Positions 15,741 through 23,626 of a stretch of 64,000 nt of DNA are shown piece after piece. The notes under the pieces are model-generated. The model was given only the letters and a program-made list of their open reading frames with translations. It made no database searches and was not told the DNA's origin. The stretch comes from an uncultured Prevotellaceae bacterium (lineage in GTDB: Bacteria > Bacteroidota > Bacteroidia > Bacteroidales > Bacteroidaceae): positions 1-64,000 of the forward strand of contig CAMVKN010000004.1 of NCBI GenBank assembly GCA_947168045.1, written 5' to 3'. The translations under genes and the position numbers were made by a program. Each line of letters begins with the position of its first letter. The first letter of the stretch is position 1.

Positions 15741-17120
15741 TTACTTCTTGATGGGATAGATTCTGGTGAGCAGGATGATGATGCCGGCGATGATGGCGGG
15801 GAAGATGGAGAAGAGCATCCATACCATCGACTTCACCGACTCCATGTCAGTGATGGTGATGATGGTCTTGCCCGTCACCTCGTCAGTGCCTGAGGCAAAG
15901 CCGGCGATGCCGAGGAAGAGGGCTACGAGCGAGCCGCTGATGGCGGTGCCGAACTTCTGTGCCATGGTGCCGCTGCTGAAGATGAGTCCCGTCGACGACA
16001 CGCCGTTCTTCTCAGTGGCATAGTCAGCTACGTCGGCATACATCGACCATAGCAGTGGCGAGTAGAGGCCGATGCCCACGCTCGTCAGGATGACGACGGC
16101 CACCATGAGCCAGATATAGGACGGGTCCATGGGTATGAAGAAGAAGAGCACCGAGGTGACCAGACAGATGACGGCCGCCAGCTGGAAGGCCTTGCGCTTG
16201 GAGCCGACACGCTTGGTGAACCAAGGCGAGAGACCGCCGAAAATCATGCAGGTGAGCTCGCCGAAGGTCATAAACACGGTGTAGTTGATGATGAGTCTGC
16301 CCACGTTGACATCGCCATGCAGGCAGTAGTCGAACATATAGGCCACGACGGCATAGCGGAAGCCATTAAAGAAATTGGTGCAGATGCCGATGAGCGTGAG
16401 GTAAATCCACGGCTTGTTGCGGAAGAGGTCGGCAAACTGCTTGAAAGAGAACTTCTCGGCCCTGACGGGCTTCAGCCGCTCCTTCGTCAGCAGTCCGCAG
16501 GCCAGCGTGCCTGCCGCCGCTACCACGCCGAAGAAGACGCCGAGGATGGCATATTGGCGTTGCTTGGCCTCAACGGTGTAGTCACTGCCGTCGGGCAGCT
16601 TGTCGCCACCGATGAGCTCCAGCAGATAGGGGAAGCAGAGCAGCGTGATGAAGCCCATGGCGTAGGCACCGACCATGCGGAAGCTGGAGAACTGGTTCTT
16701 CTCGTTGTCATCGTCGGTCATCACGCCGAGCAGCGAGCCGTAGGGCACGTTGACGGCGGTGTAGACGGCCATCATCAGCAGATAGAGCGTGTAGGCCCAG
16801 ATGCGCTTGCCCACAGGACCGAAGTCGGGGGTGTAGAGCAGCAGGGCGAAGATGAGGCCAAAGGGTATGGCACCGTAGATGAGCCACGGGCGGTAGGTGC
16901 CCCACTTCGACTGTGTGCGGTCGGCCAGCGAGCCCATCAGCGGGTCAGTAATGACATCGAACATGCGGGCGATGAGCATCAGCGTGGCCGTGTCGGCAAT
17001 GGTGAGGCCGAAGATGCTGGTGAAAAACATGGGGAAGGCTATGGACATGATTTTCCAGGTGATGCCACCGGCAGCGGCATCACCAAGGGCATAACCGATC
17101 TTTTCTTTTAAGGAAGCCAT
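15741..17120 (-). CDS. GPH-family sugar:cation symporter (MFS), likely mannobiose importer
   Basis: A 459-residue, 12-helix transporter of the glycoside-pentoside-hexuronide:cation symporter family. The N-terminal KIGYALGDAA motif, the DPLMGSLADRT loop after helix 2 and the NVPYGSLLGVMT segment are family signatures. Position between the GH130 phosphorylase and the epimerase (10 bp to the epimerase start) makes mannobiose or mannosylglucose the likely cargo, moved across the inner membrane with Na+ or H+. The protein begins MASLKEK. The 51-bp spacer to the upstream GH130 gene contains an 8-bp tandem repeat. Confidence 0.88.
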   Translation of the reverse strand: MASLKEKIGYALGDAAAGGITWKIMSIAFPMFFTSIFGLTIADTATLMLIARMFDVITDPLMGSLADRTQSKWGTYRPWLIYGAIPFGLIFALLLYTPDFGPVGKRIWAYTLYLLMMAVYTAVNVPYGSLLGVMTDDDNEKNQFSSFRMVGAYAMGFITLLCFPYLLELIGGDKLPDGSDYTVEAKQRQYAILGVFFGVVAAAGTLACGLLTKERLKPVRAEKFSFKQFADLFRNKPWIYLTLIGICTNFFNGFRYAVVAYMFDYCLHGDVNVGRLIINYTVFMTFGELTCMIFGGLSPWFTKRVGSKRKAFQLAAVICLVTSVLFFFIPMDPSYIWLMVAVVILTSVGIGLYSPLLWSMYADVADYATEKNGVSSTGLIFSSGTMAQKFGTAISGSLVALFLGIAGFASGTDEVTGKTIITITDMESVKSMVWMLFSIFPAIIAGIIILLTRIYPIKK

Positions 17121-17134
17121 TGTTTTCTTTTTTT

Positions 17135-17166
17135 CGTTATTACGTTAAAACGTTATTACGTTATAA
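17135..17166. repeat. 8-bp tandem repeat in the GH130-transporter spacer
   Basis: Four successive octamers CGTTATTA, CGTTAAAA, CGTTATTA, CGTTATAA lie between the GH130 stop (17172) and the transporter start (17120). They take up most of the spacer. No promoter is recognised here. Confidence 0.8.
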
Positions 17167-17171
17167 CGGCT

Positions 17172-18419
17172 TTAGTTAGTTTTTCTGTTTTTGGCGATGA
17201 GGCGTTTGATGGTCTCCACGCTCTTGGCCGTGGTGAGGCCGTCCTTGGGGGTGTTCATGCAGTAATCGATGAGGCGGTCGATGGTCGAGGTGGCCACGTG
17301 CATACGGGTGTCAGCTGAGGCGTAGTAGATGAAGACACGGCCGTCAGGGTCGGCTATCCAGCCGTTGGCAAAGGCCACGTTCATCACGTCGCCCACATAC
17401 TCGCTGCCCTCGGGCACCAGGAAGAAGCCACCCGGCTGGGCGATGACGCGTGTGGGGTCGTCAAGGGCTGTCATATACATATATAATACATAGCGTAGGC
17501 CATCGGCGGTGCCACGTACGCCATGGGCCAGGTGCAGCCAGCCCTTGGGGGTCTTGATGGGGTGGGGGCCTTCGCCGTTCTTCACCTCAGTGATGGTGTG
17601 GTAGTGGCGGGCGTTGATGATTTTCTCTTCCTTCACCTCAGCATGCGTGATGTCGTCGACCAGCGCCCAGCCGATGCCGCCGCCGCTGCCCGTGTCGATG
17701 AAACCGTCCTGCGGACGGGTGTAGAAGGCGTACTTGCCATCCACGAACTCAGGGTGCAGCACGACGTTGCGTTGCTGGCTCTTCGACTTCAGGTCGGGCA
17801 GCCGCTCCCATTTCACCAGGTCCTTGGTGCGGGCTATGCCAGCCGTGGCCGTGGCCGCGCTGAGGTTTCCGGGCTGTGACGGGTCGTGGCGCTCGGCGCA
17901 GAACACACCATAAATCCAGCCGTCCTCATGTCGCGTGATGCGCATGTCGTAGATGTTCGTGGCGGGGTCCTCTCCTCCTTCGGGGGAGTCGGAGGGCGCC
18001 TCGGGCATGGTGATAGGCTCGGGCCAGAAGCGGAAGTTGTCCACGCCGTTGGGGCTCTCGGCCACGGCGAAGAACGACTTGCGGTCGGCTCCCTCTACGC
18101 GAACAATTAATAGATATACCCCTCCGGTGCTCCCTAAAGGCGAGGGACCGTCCCACTTGATGGCCCCCGAGTTCAGCGTAGCGTTTATCATGATGCGCTG
18201 CATCAGGAACGGGTTGTCCTGCTCGTTGAAGTCATAGCGCCACTCCAGGGGTGTATGCTCGGCGGTGAGGATGGGGAACTCATATTTCTCATAGATGCCA
18301 TTCTCTGCATAGCAGAGCGGCGAAGCCGAGCGACCCCATTCCTTAGGGGTGTTCTTGCGGCTCAGCAGCTCCTCGTGATGCTGACGCAGGGCTGCCACTT
18401 TCTTTTCAAATTCGGTCAT
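17172..18419 (-). CDS. GH130 4-O-beta-mannosylglucose phosphorylase
   Basis: Phosphorolyses mannosyl-beta-1,4-glucose to mannose-1-phosphate and glucose in the cytoplasm. The 415-residue protein has no signal peptide, as expected for an intracellular phosphorylase, and the five-bladed-propeller look of GH130. Segments matching subfamily 1 are [20 protein letters not shown] near residue 72, [21 protein letters not shown] near 175 and the [14 protein letters not shown]...[11 protein letters not shown] region near 270-300. The RxxxD and phosphate-pocket residues cannot be mapped precisely by eye. The neighbours, a GH26 mannanase upstream and a symporter and epimerase downstream, match the mannosylglucose pathway described for Bacteroides fragilis. 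Confidence 0.93.
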   Translation of the reverse strand: MTEFEKKVAALRQHHEELLSRKNTPKEWGRSASPLCYAENGIYEKYEFPILTAEHTPLEWRYDFNEQDNPFLMQRIMINATLNSGAIKWDGPSPLGSTGGVYLLIVRVEGADRKSFFAVAESPNGVDNFRFWPEPITMPEAPSDSPEGGEDPATNIYDMRITRHEDGWIYGVFCAERHDPSQPGNLSAATATAGIARTKDLVKWERLPDLKSKSQQRNVVLHPEFVDGKYAFYTRPQDGFIDTGSGGGIGWALVDDITHAEVKEEKIINARHYHTITEVKNGEGPHPIKTPKGWLHLAHGVRGTADGLRYVLYMYMTALDDPTRVIAQPGGFFLVPEGSEYVGDVMNVAFANGWIADPDGRVFIYYASADTRMHVATSTIDRLIDYCMNTPKDGLTTAKSVETIKRLIAKNRKTN

Positions 18420-18455
18420 GTGCTTTATTTGGTATTATTATTGGTTTTCAGTCAG

Positions 18456-19589
18456 TTACTCAGCTATATCCTTCAGGAACAGCGTCTTAGGCTCGTTGTA
18501 GAAGTCGCGGAAATAAGGTGCGTCAGCCTGGTTGGGCGATGGGCCGAACCACTCCTTCACATAGTTGCGCCACACCAGCAGATAGCTGATGGGATACTTC
18601 TCCACCACGGGCTGCAGCGATGAGGTCCACCATGTGGAGTCGGTGAGGTTCTTCAGGCCACATTCCGTCAGGGCGGCAATTTTGCCGTGGTCCTTGGCAA
18701 ACTGCGTCAGCATGGCCAGGTTCTGGTCCAGCTGACTCATGAAGTCTTCCTTCGTACCCCACTGGTAGCCATCGATGCCCACCAGCTGTATGCGGTCGTC
18801 GCCAGGATAGCGCTCCAGATATTTCTCCGTGGTCAGGTCGGCGGCCATGCCGGGCGAATAAGCCCACAGCAGGTTGTCGAAGCCATCAGCGTCAAGCTTG
18901 TCCTGCAGCATGTTCCACAGTGCCTTGTACTCCTCGGCGGTGCACAGCTTCTCGCCCCACCAGAACCAGGAGCCAGTGTTCTCGTGCCAGGGTCGCCAGA
19001 TGACGGGCACCTTCTGTCCGTCGGCGGTGACGAGGGTGGCCAGAAAGTCGCTCACGCGCTGCATCCACAGCTGGAACTTCTCGTGGTTCTCGCCGCCAGG
19101 CAGGATGCTCTTGACCACGATGCTGTCGCGCACGTCCCATGCTGAGCCCTGCGGCCAGGGCTGGGCCTTGCGGTCAGCCAGTGTCTCGGCGGTGGTCAGC
19201 GGGTTGCGGGGATGCCAGCTCAGCGTGACGATGCCACCACGCGCATGGTGACGGATGACCTCTTCGGTAATCTTGCTGAAGGGCACGTCGTCGAGGCTCT
19301 TCTCGTCGCCCATCTCGATGCCTCCCAGCTCAAAGCCCATCACGGCGGGCCAGTCGCCACAGGTGTTCTTCACGTCGCTGCTGTCCTTCTGGTACTCCCA
19401 TGTCAGGCCGTACATCGGGTCGTCCTGATGGCCGAACATATAGCCGCGTTGGCGCAGTGAGTCCAGTCGGTTGAACAGCTGTTCGGCCACGGTCTTCGGC
19501 TGTTCGTTTACAGTCGTGGTGTTTTTCTTTCCGTTACAGCCTGTCAGCAGCAGTGCTGTGCTGATGATAACCAATAGTGTTTGTTTCAT
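18456..19589 (-). CDS. GH26 beta-mannanase, lipoprotein
   Basis: Cleaves beta-1,4-mannan. The ATG at 19589 is chosen because it gives a lipoprotein signal ending LLTGC, predicting lipid anchoring and perhaps surface display. The 377-residue length fits a single GH26 domain. The catalytic acid/base is the Glu of RPWHENTGSWFWWG (about residue 201) and the nucleophile is the Glu of ALTECGLK (about 306). The aromatic residues following the acid/base line the -1 subsite. HARGGIVTLSWHPRNP near 120 is another family motif. It sits between the CE7 esterase and GH130 genes with small gaps and no own promoter. Whether it is endo-acting or a mannobiohydrolase is not visible. Confidence 0.94.
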   Translation of the reverse strand: MKQTLLVIISTALLLTGCNGKKNTTTVNEQPKTVAEQLFNRLDSLRQRGYMFGHQDDPMYGLTWEYQKDSSDVKNTCGDWPAVMGFELGGIEMGDEKSLDDVPFSKITEEVIRHHARGGIVTLSWHPRNPLTTAETLADRKAQPWPQGSAWDVRDSIVVKSILPGGENHEKFQLWMQRVSDFLATLVTADGQKVPVIWRPWHENTGSWFWWGEKLCTAEEYKALWNMLQDKLDADGFDNLLWAYSPGMAADLTTEKYLERYPGDDRIQLVGIDGYQWGTKEDFMSQLDQNLAMLTQFAKDHGKIAALTECGLKNLTDSTWWTSSLQPVVEKYPISYLLVWRNYVKEWFGPSPNQADAPYFRDFYNEPKTLFLKDIAE

Positions 19590-19679
19590 GTTTTTAGTAG
19601 TTGTTATGGATGCTCTTAGGTTCATGGTCTTGTCTTTTTTGTGTTGTATGGTGAGGCTGGTGGGTGACGGTCTGCAGCC

Positions 19680-20990
19680 TTAGTTCTTGGCGCCCAGCTC
19701 CTTCAGCAGCCAAGCCTCCCACTCGTCCCACTGCTCCTGGTACCAGAAGTGGGCCGTCATCTGATAGAGGGACATCTCCTTGGGACCGGTGACAATGTTA
19801 TAGGTGGCCCAGGCCGATGTGGGCGGTACCACGTCGTCGTTATAGCCGAAAGAGAACCAGCCCTTTTGCTTGTCGGTTATCAGGCGTGCAAAGTTCACAC
19901 CGTCGTAGTAGCGCGACGTCTCTATGTGCTTCTCCATGCCCTTGCCCTTGTTCCAGTAGAAGTAGTGGGGCCATCCGCAGGCCTTGCCGTTGAGCGAGTT
20001 GGTGTGGTCGCACAGGGCGGCGTGCACGGGTGCATAGCAGGTGACGCGCTTGTCCAGTCCGGCAGTGACCAGACTGAGGAAACCACCCTGGCTGGAGCCT
20101 GTGACACCCAGCTGCTGCTTGTTCCACGGGGTGTACTGCTCAATGTAGTCCACGGCACGTATGCAGCCCTGTATGACATGCTTGTAGTAGGACTTGTCAC
20201 GGTCGTCCATGCCATATTCCCAATAGCCGCTCAGGGCACCTTTGTTCAGGTTGGTATAGAAGCTCCTTTCCATGGTGACGGGCACGCCGTGGATGCCTAT
20301 CTCAAGGGTGATGACCCCCTGCGAGGCCGTCCACACGTCGCCCTGGTAGGGCCTGACGCCTGCACCGGGCACACGCAGCAGCGCGGGGTACTTTACCTCC
20401 CCTTCGCGCGAGCCAGCGGGGGCTACCGGTACACACAGTATGCCGTAAGTGCGTGAGCCCCACTTCGCGTTGTTGAACGACACCTCATAGACGTTGACAT
20501 CCTTTGTGCAGCGCTCAGGCAGCAGCCGCTTGGTAGGTTCCAGGCTGGTGTAGCGTGCCTCCTCGATGGCCTTCTGCCAGAACTGCTCGAAGTCCTTTGG
20601 CATCACCGTCGACGGCTTCAGCTGTTCGGGTGAGAAGGCGGCGGCGCAGACTCCCTTATAGTCCTTGCCATTGACATGCGCCGTGACGTCGACACGATAG
20701 AAGCCCGGCTCTTTCATGGTACCCTTCAGTGTCAGCGTGCCGTCCTTCAGCGTCAGGCTCTTCTTCTCCGTCTGGTACATCTCAGGCCCGGCGGCATAGT
20801 CGATGCTCACATTGTCGAGCAGTGTGCCCGAGCGGCGCACCTCAACGGTGAAGCGGGCCGTCTGTCCTGTCTGGTAGGTCCAGTCCTGGTGGTCAGGCTC
20901 TACGGTCACCACAATGTTGTTACCCCTGATTTGTGCTGCCACGACGAGAACAAGCGTCATAGCCAGAAGCGTCAATGAAAACCTCTTCAT
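19680..20990 (-). CDS. CE7 acetyl-xylan/acetyl-mannan esterase (AXE1 family)
   Basis: An alpha/beta-hydrolase deacetylase of carbohydrate esterase family 7. The ATG at 20990 gives a signal peptide ending VVAA-QI. An N-terminal beta-sandwich (about 20-125) precedes the hydrolase domain. The triad is visible: Ser in GSSQGG (about residue 298), Asp in GYNDDVVPP (about 383) and His in TAHFWYQ (about 413). CE7 enzymes remove O-acetyl groups from xylo- and other oligosaccharides. As first gene of the mannan operon this one probably deacetylates acetylated glucomannan so that GH26 can act. The promoter is at 21027-21035, back to back with that of the divergent GH43 gene. Confidence 0.9.
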   Translation of the reverse strand: MKRFSLTLLAMTLVLVVAAQIRGNNIVVTVEPDHQDWTYQTGQTARFTVEVRRSGTLLDNVSIDYAAGPEMYQTEKKSLTLKDGTLTLKGTMKEPGFYRVDVTAHVNGKDYKGVCAAAFSPEQLKPSTVMPKDFEQFWQKAIEEARYTSLEPTKRLLPERCTKDVNVYEVSFNNAKWGSRTYGILCVPVAPAGSREGEVKYPALLRVPGAGVRPYQGDVWTASQGVITLEIGIHGVPVTMERSFYTNLNKGALSGYWEYGMDDRDKSYYKHVIQGCIRAVDYIEQYTPWNKQQLGVTGSSQGGFLSLVTAGLDKRVTCYAPVHAALCDHTNSLNGKACGWPHYFYWNKGKGMEKHIETSRYYDGVNFARLITDKQKGWFSFGYNDDVVPPTSAWATYNIVTGPKEMSLYQMTAHFWYQEQWDEWEAWLLKELGAKN

Positions 20991-21026
20991 GATTGTTATT
21001 AGGATTAAATTTTTTGCTTTCAACGT

Positions 21027-21035
21027 GCAAAGATA
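21027..21035 (-). promoter_or_regulatory. -7 element of the mannan operon
   Basis: TATCTTTGC on the minus strand, 37 bp ahead of the CE7 start. It is the only recognisable promoter for the five genes down to 14454. Confidence 0.7.
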
Positions 21036-21069
21036 CAAAGAAGGAAGTGAAAATACAAATATTTTTTAG

Positions 21070-21078
21070 TAATTTTGC
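21070..21078 (+). promoter_or_regulatory. -7 element of the GH43/beta-helix pair
   Basis: TAATTTTGC on the plus strand, 36 bp before the GH43 start. The two divergent -7 boxes are 35 bp apart, so one regulator could control both operons. Confidence 0.65.
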
Positions 21079-21113
21079 AGCCTCTTAACCAACCAAGCAC
21101 GCTTACAGACGCT

Positions 21114-22259
21114 ATGAACAGAACAAAAACCACCCTTCGGCTGACGCTGGCAGCCCTGATGGTCATGCTCAGCATGGCCTTTTCAGCCAGTGCGCAACTG
21201 GTGAACGGGCAGCCGTGGCCCGACACCGACGGACACCACATCAACGCCCATGGCGGCTGTGTCATCAAGCATGGTGACACATGGTACTGGTATGGCGAGC
21301 AGCGCCCTGAGCGCGGCTTCACCATGGATGCGGGCGTCAGCGTCTACTCCTCGGCTGACCTGCAGTCGTGGACCTACCGCGGCGTGGCGCTGAGCGTCAG
21401 CGCCGAGCGGGGCAGCGACATTGAGCGTGGCTGCATCATGGAGCGCCCGAAGGTGTTGTGGAACGCCAGGACGCAGCGCTTCGTCATGCTCTTCCACTTA
21501 GAGCTGAAGGGGCGTGGCTATGAGGCGGCCCGCGTGGCCTTTGCCGAGAGCGCCTCGCCCACGGGGCCCTTCCGCTTTGTGCGCAGCCAGCGCCTGCACG
21601 CCGGGCAGTGGCCCTTCGACTTCACTGAACAGGATATCGCCGCCGCCCAGCAGACACAGCCGGAGGCATGGAAGGAATGGTGGACACCCGAATGGCGGCG
21701 CGAGGTGACCAAAGGCATGTACCTGTGGCGCGACCTGACCACGGGACAGATGAGCCGCGACATGACGGTGTTCGTCGATGACGACGGCCGTGCCTACCAC
21801 ATCACCTCATCGCAGGAGAACCTGACACTGTTAGTGAGCGAGCTCAGCGACGACTACCTGAGCTTCACTGGCAAATATAACATGGTGGCGCCCGGCGGGC
21901 AGAACGAGGCCCCCTGCCTACTGAAGCACGGCGGCACCTACTGGCTCATCTGCTCCGGCTGCACGGGCTGGGCCCCCAACGAGGCCCGAATGTTCCGTGC
22001 CGAGAGCATCTGGGGTCCGTGGCAACAACTGCCATCGCCCTTCCGCGGCATGGCTACGGGCTATCGCAACATGCCGGCTGACAAGACCTTCGGCGCACAG
22101 GGCACGTTCATCTTCAGCGACGGACAGCGCCACCTCTTCATGGCCGATGTGTGGAACCCACGCCACCTGGCGCAGAGCCTCCACTTCTGGCTACCCATCG
22201 GCTACGATGCCGACGGCACGCCCGTCATCAGCTGGACCGACTATGTATTCAACCCATAA
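21114..22259 (+). CDS. GH43-type glycosidase, secreted
   Basis: A 381-residue protein. The chosen ATG at 21114 gives a signal peptide ending SASA-QL. The sequence has GH43 five-bladed-propeller features: HINAHGGCVIKHGDTWYWYGE (two fragments around residues 46-65), a PKVLWNARTQRFVMLFH strand and a CSGCTGWAPNEARMF loop. This form, with AHGG and WYGE, resembles subfamilies with exo-beta-1,3-galactanase-like or uncharacterised members rather than classic xylosidases. The exact substrate cannot be named. It is followed after 10 bp by the beta-helix protein gene and shares its promoter. Confidence 0.8.
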   Translation: MNRTKTTLRLTLAALMVMLSMAFSASAQLVNGQPWPDTDGHHINAHGGCVIKHGDTWYWYGEQRPERGFTMDAGVSVYSSADLQSWTYRGVALSVSAERGSDIERGCIMERPKVLWNARTQRFVMLFHLELKGRGYEAARVAFAESASPTGPFRFVRSQRLHAGQWPFDFTEQDIAAAQQTQPEAWKEWWTPEWRREVTKGMYLWRDLTTGQMSRDMTVFVDDDGRAYHITSSQENLTLLVSELSDDYLSFTGKYNMVAPGGQNEAPCLLKHGGTYWLICSGCTGWAPNEARMFRAESIWGPWQQLPSPFRGMATGYRNMPADKTFGAQGTFIFSDGQRHLFMADVWNPRHLAQSLHFWLPIGYDADGTPVISWTDYVFNP

Positions 22260-22269
22260 TAATAATAGT

Positions 22270-23622
22270 ATGAAGAAGACATTTAGCTTATTGATGGTGC
22301 TGACCATGACAGCAGTCATGGCTCGCGCCCAGTTGACAACCAAGGGCGACGGCACCACGTACAACATCGAGTCGCTGTCGGCGATAGCCGAGGCCGGCAT
22401 TGTGGGCCACGATGAGCCGCACGGCGGGCAGCCCTACTACGAGCTGCATCAGAGCATCACCATTGCCGCCGGCGACAAGTTCGTCATGGACGACTACATA
22501 TACATCTTCTCCCCAGGGGTGAAACTGACGGTGGCCGGCGAAGGCGACTTCACCCAAGTCGACTGTGCTATACTGAAGGCTCCCGAGGGGCAGGCATCGC
22601 TGTGCATCGAGAGCAGCACCCTCACGCCGTTTAAAAACTGCCACTTCGTCGGCGTTGGCCTTGAGGTGCGCGGCACGGGCGGCATCGAGATGAGTCACAG
22701 CACATTCCAAGACCACGACGGCTCGTCGGCTGCCGCACTCTATTTCATCAACGCCGGTGCTGCCAGCCTCATCAGCGACTGCAGCTTCGAGGACTGTGCC
22801 AAGGCCGCCATCGGCAGTGCCGCCAACGCCCCGCAGCCGTTGACCATCAAGGACTGCGTGCTGACACGCAACTCTACTGCCAACAAGAACATTCCGCAAA
22901 TCAACATCACCGCTGCCAGTCCGCTGGTCATCAGCGGCTGCACCATCACTGGCACCCCTGAGAACAACATGGTGGGCGGCATAGGCATCTCGAACTTCAT
23001 GAGCTACGATGCTGACGTGACCATCAGTGGCTGTACCGTCACCGACAACCGCTATGGCATCGGCATCGTGGGCCCTGCCGCAAAGATTGTGATGCAGGAT
23101 AACCGCCTGGTGAACAACCGCTACGAGACCAACCCCATGAACGGTGGCAGTGGCATCAGCCTCTACGACCCCTACCGGCAGACCAATGCCGTCATCACCC
23201 GCAACCACATTGAGGGCTCGCTATGGGGCGTCACCGTCATAGGGTGCAAGAGCGTGAACCTGGGCTGTCTGGACAAGAGCGACAGCTACAACCCTGGTGG
23301 CAACGTGTTCAAGGACAACGGCAATGGTGGCGTGCTCTACGACCTGTATAACAACTCGGACCTCACCATCTATGCGCAGAACAACACCTGGAACGTGAGC
23401 GAGCAGACCGAAGAGCAGATTGAGACCGTCGTCTTCCACCAGCACGACGACGCCAAGCTTGGGCGGGTCATCTTCATGCCTGCTGCCGCCAACACAAACA
23501 TTGGCGACTGCGTTGAGTCAACACCAGCCGCCAATGCACCTGTATATAACCTGAATGGTCAGCGCGTCAGCACGATGCGCCGCGGCCTCTACATCAAGAA
23601 CGGCCGGAAGCGCATCTTCTGA
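22270..23622 (+). CDS. Secreted right-handed parallel beta-helix protein
   Basis: A 450-residue protein with a signal peptide (MKKTFSLLM...ARA-QL). Most of the mature sequence is parallel beta-helix, with repeated ISGCTIT/ISDCSFE/IKDCVLT rungs carrying stacked Cys and Asn, like the NosD and pectate-lyase folds. The C-terminus has the Prevotella tail VYNLNGQRV...GLYIKNGRK. No polysaccharide-lyase calcium or Arg catalytic set is recognised, so a lyase activity is possible but unproven. The ATG at 22270 is chosen; the frame is open back to 21997 but overlaps the GH43 gene. Pairing with GH43 suggests action on the same pectin or hemicellulose side chain. It converges on the next GH43 gene with 4 bp between stops. 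Confidence 0.8.
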   Translation: MKKTFSLLMVLTMTAVMARAQLTTKGDGTTYNIESLSAIAEAGIVGHDEPHGGQPYYELHQSITIAAGDKFVMDDYIYIFSPGVKLTVAGEGDFTQVDCAILKAPEGQASLCIESSTLTPFKNCHFVGVGLEVRGTGGIEMSHSTFQDHDGSSAAALYFINAGAASLISDCSFEDCAKAAIGSAANAPQPLTIKDCVLTRNSTANKNIPQINITAASPLVISGCTITGTPENNMVGGIGISNFMSYDADVTISGCTVTDNRYGIGIVGPAAKIVMQDNRLVNNRYETNPMNGGSGISLYDPYRQTNAVITRNHIEGSLWGVTVIGCKSVNLGCLDKSDSYNPGGNVFKDNGNGGVLYDLYNNSDLTIYAQNNTWNVSEQTEEQIETVVFHQHDDAKLGRVIFMPAAANTNIGDCVESTPAANAPVYNLNGQRVSTMRRGLYIKNGRKRIF

Positions 23623-23626
23623 GGCG

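Noticed and set aside
22288..23208. 306-codon minus-strand open frame
   Set aside because: It is antisense to the beta-helix protein and has no start signals or domain features.
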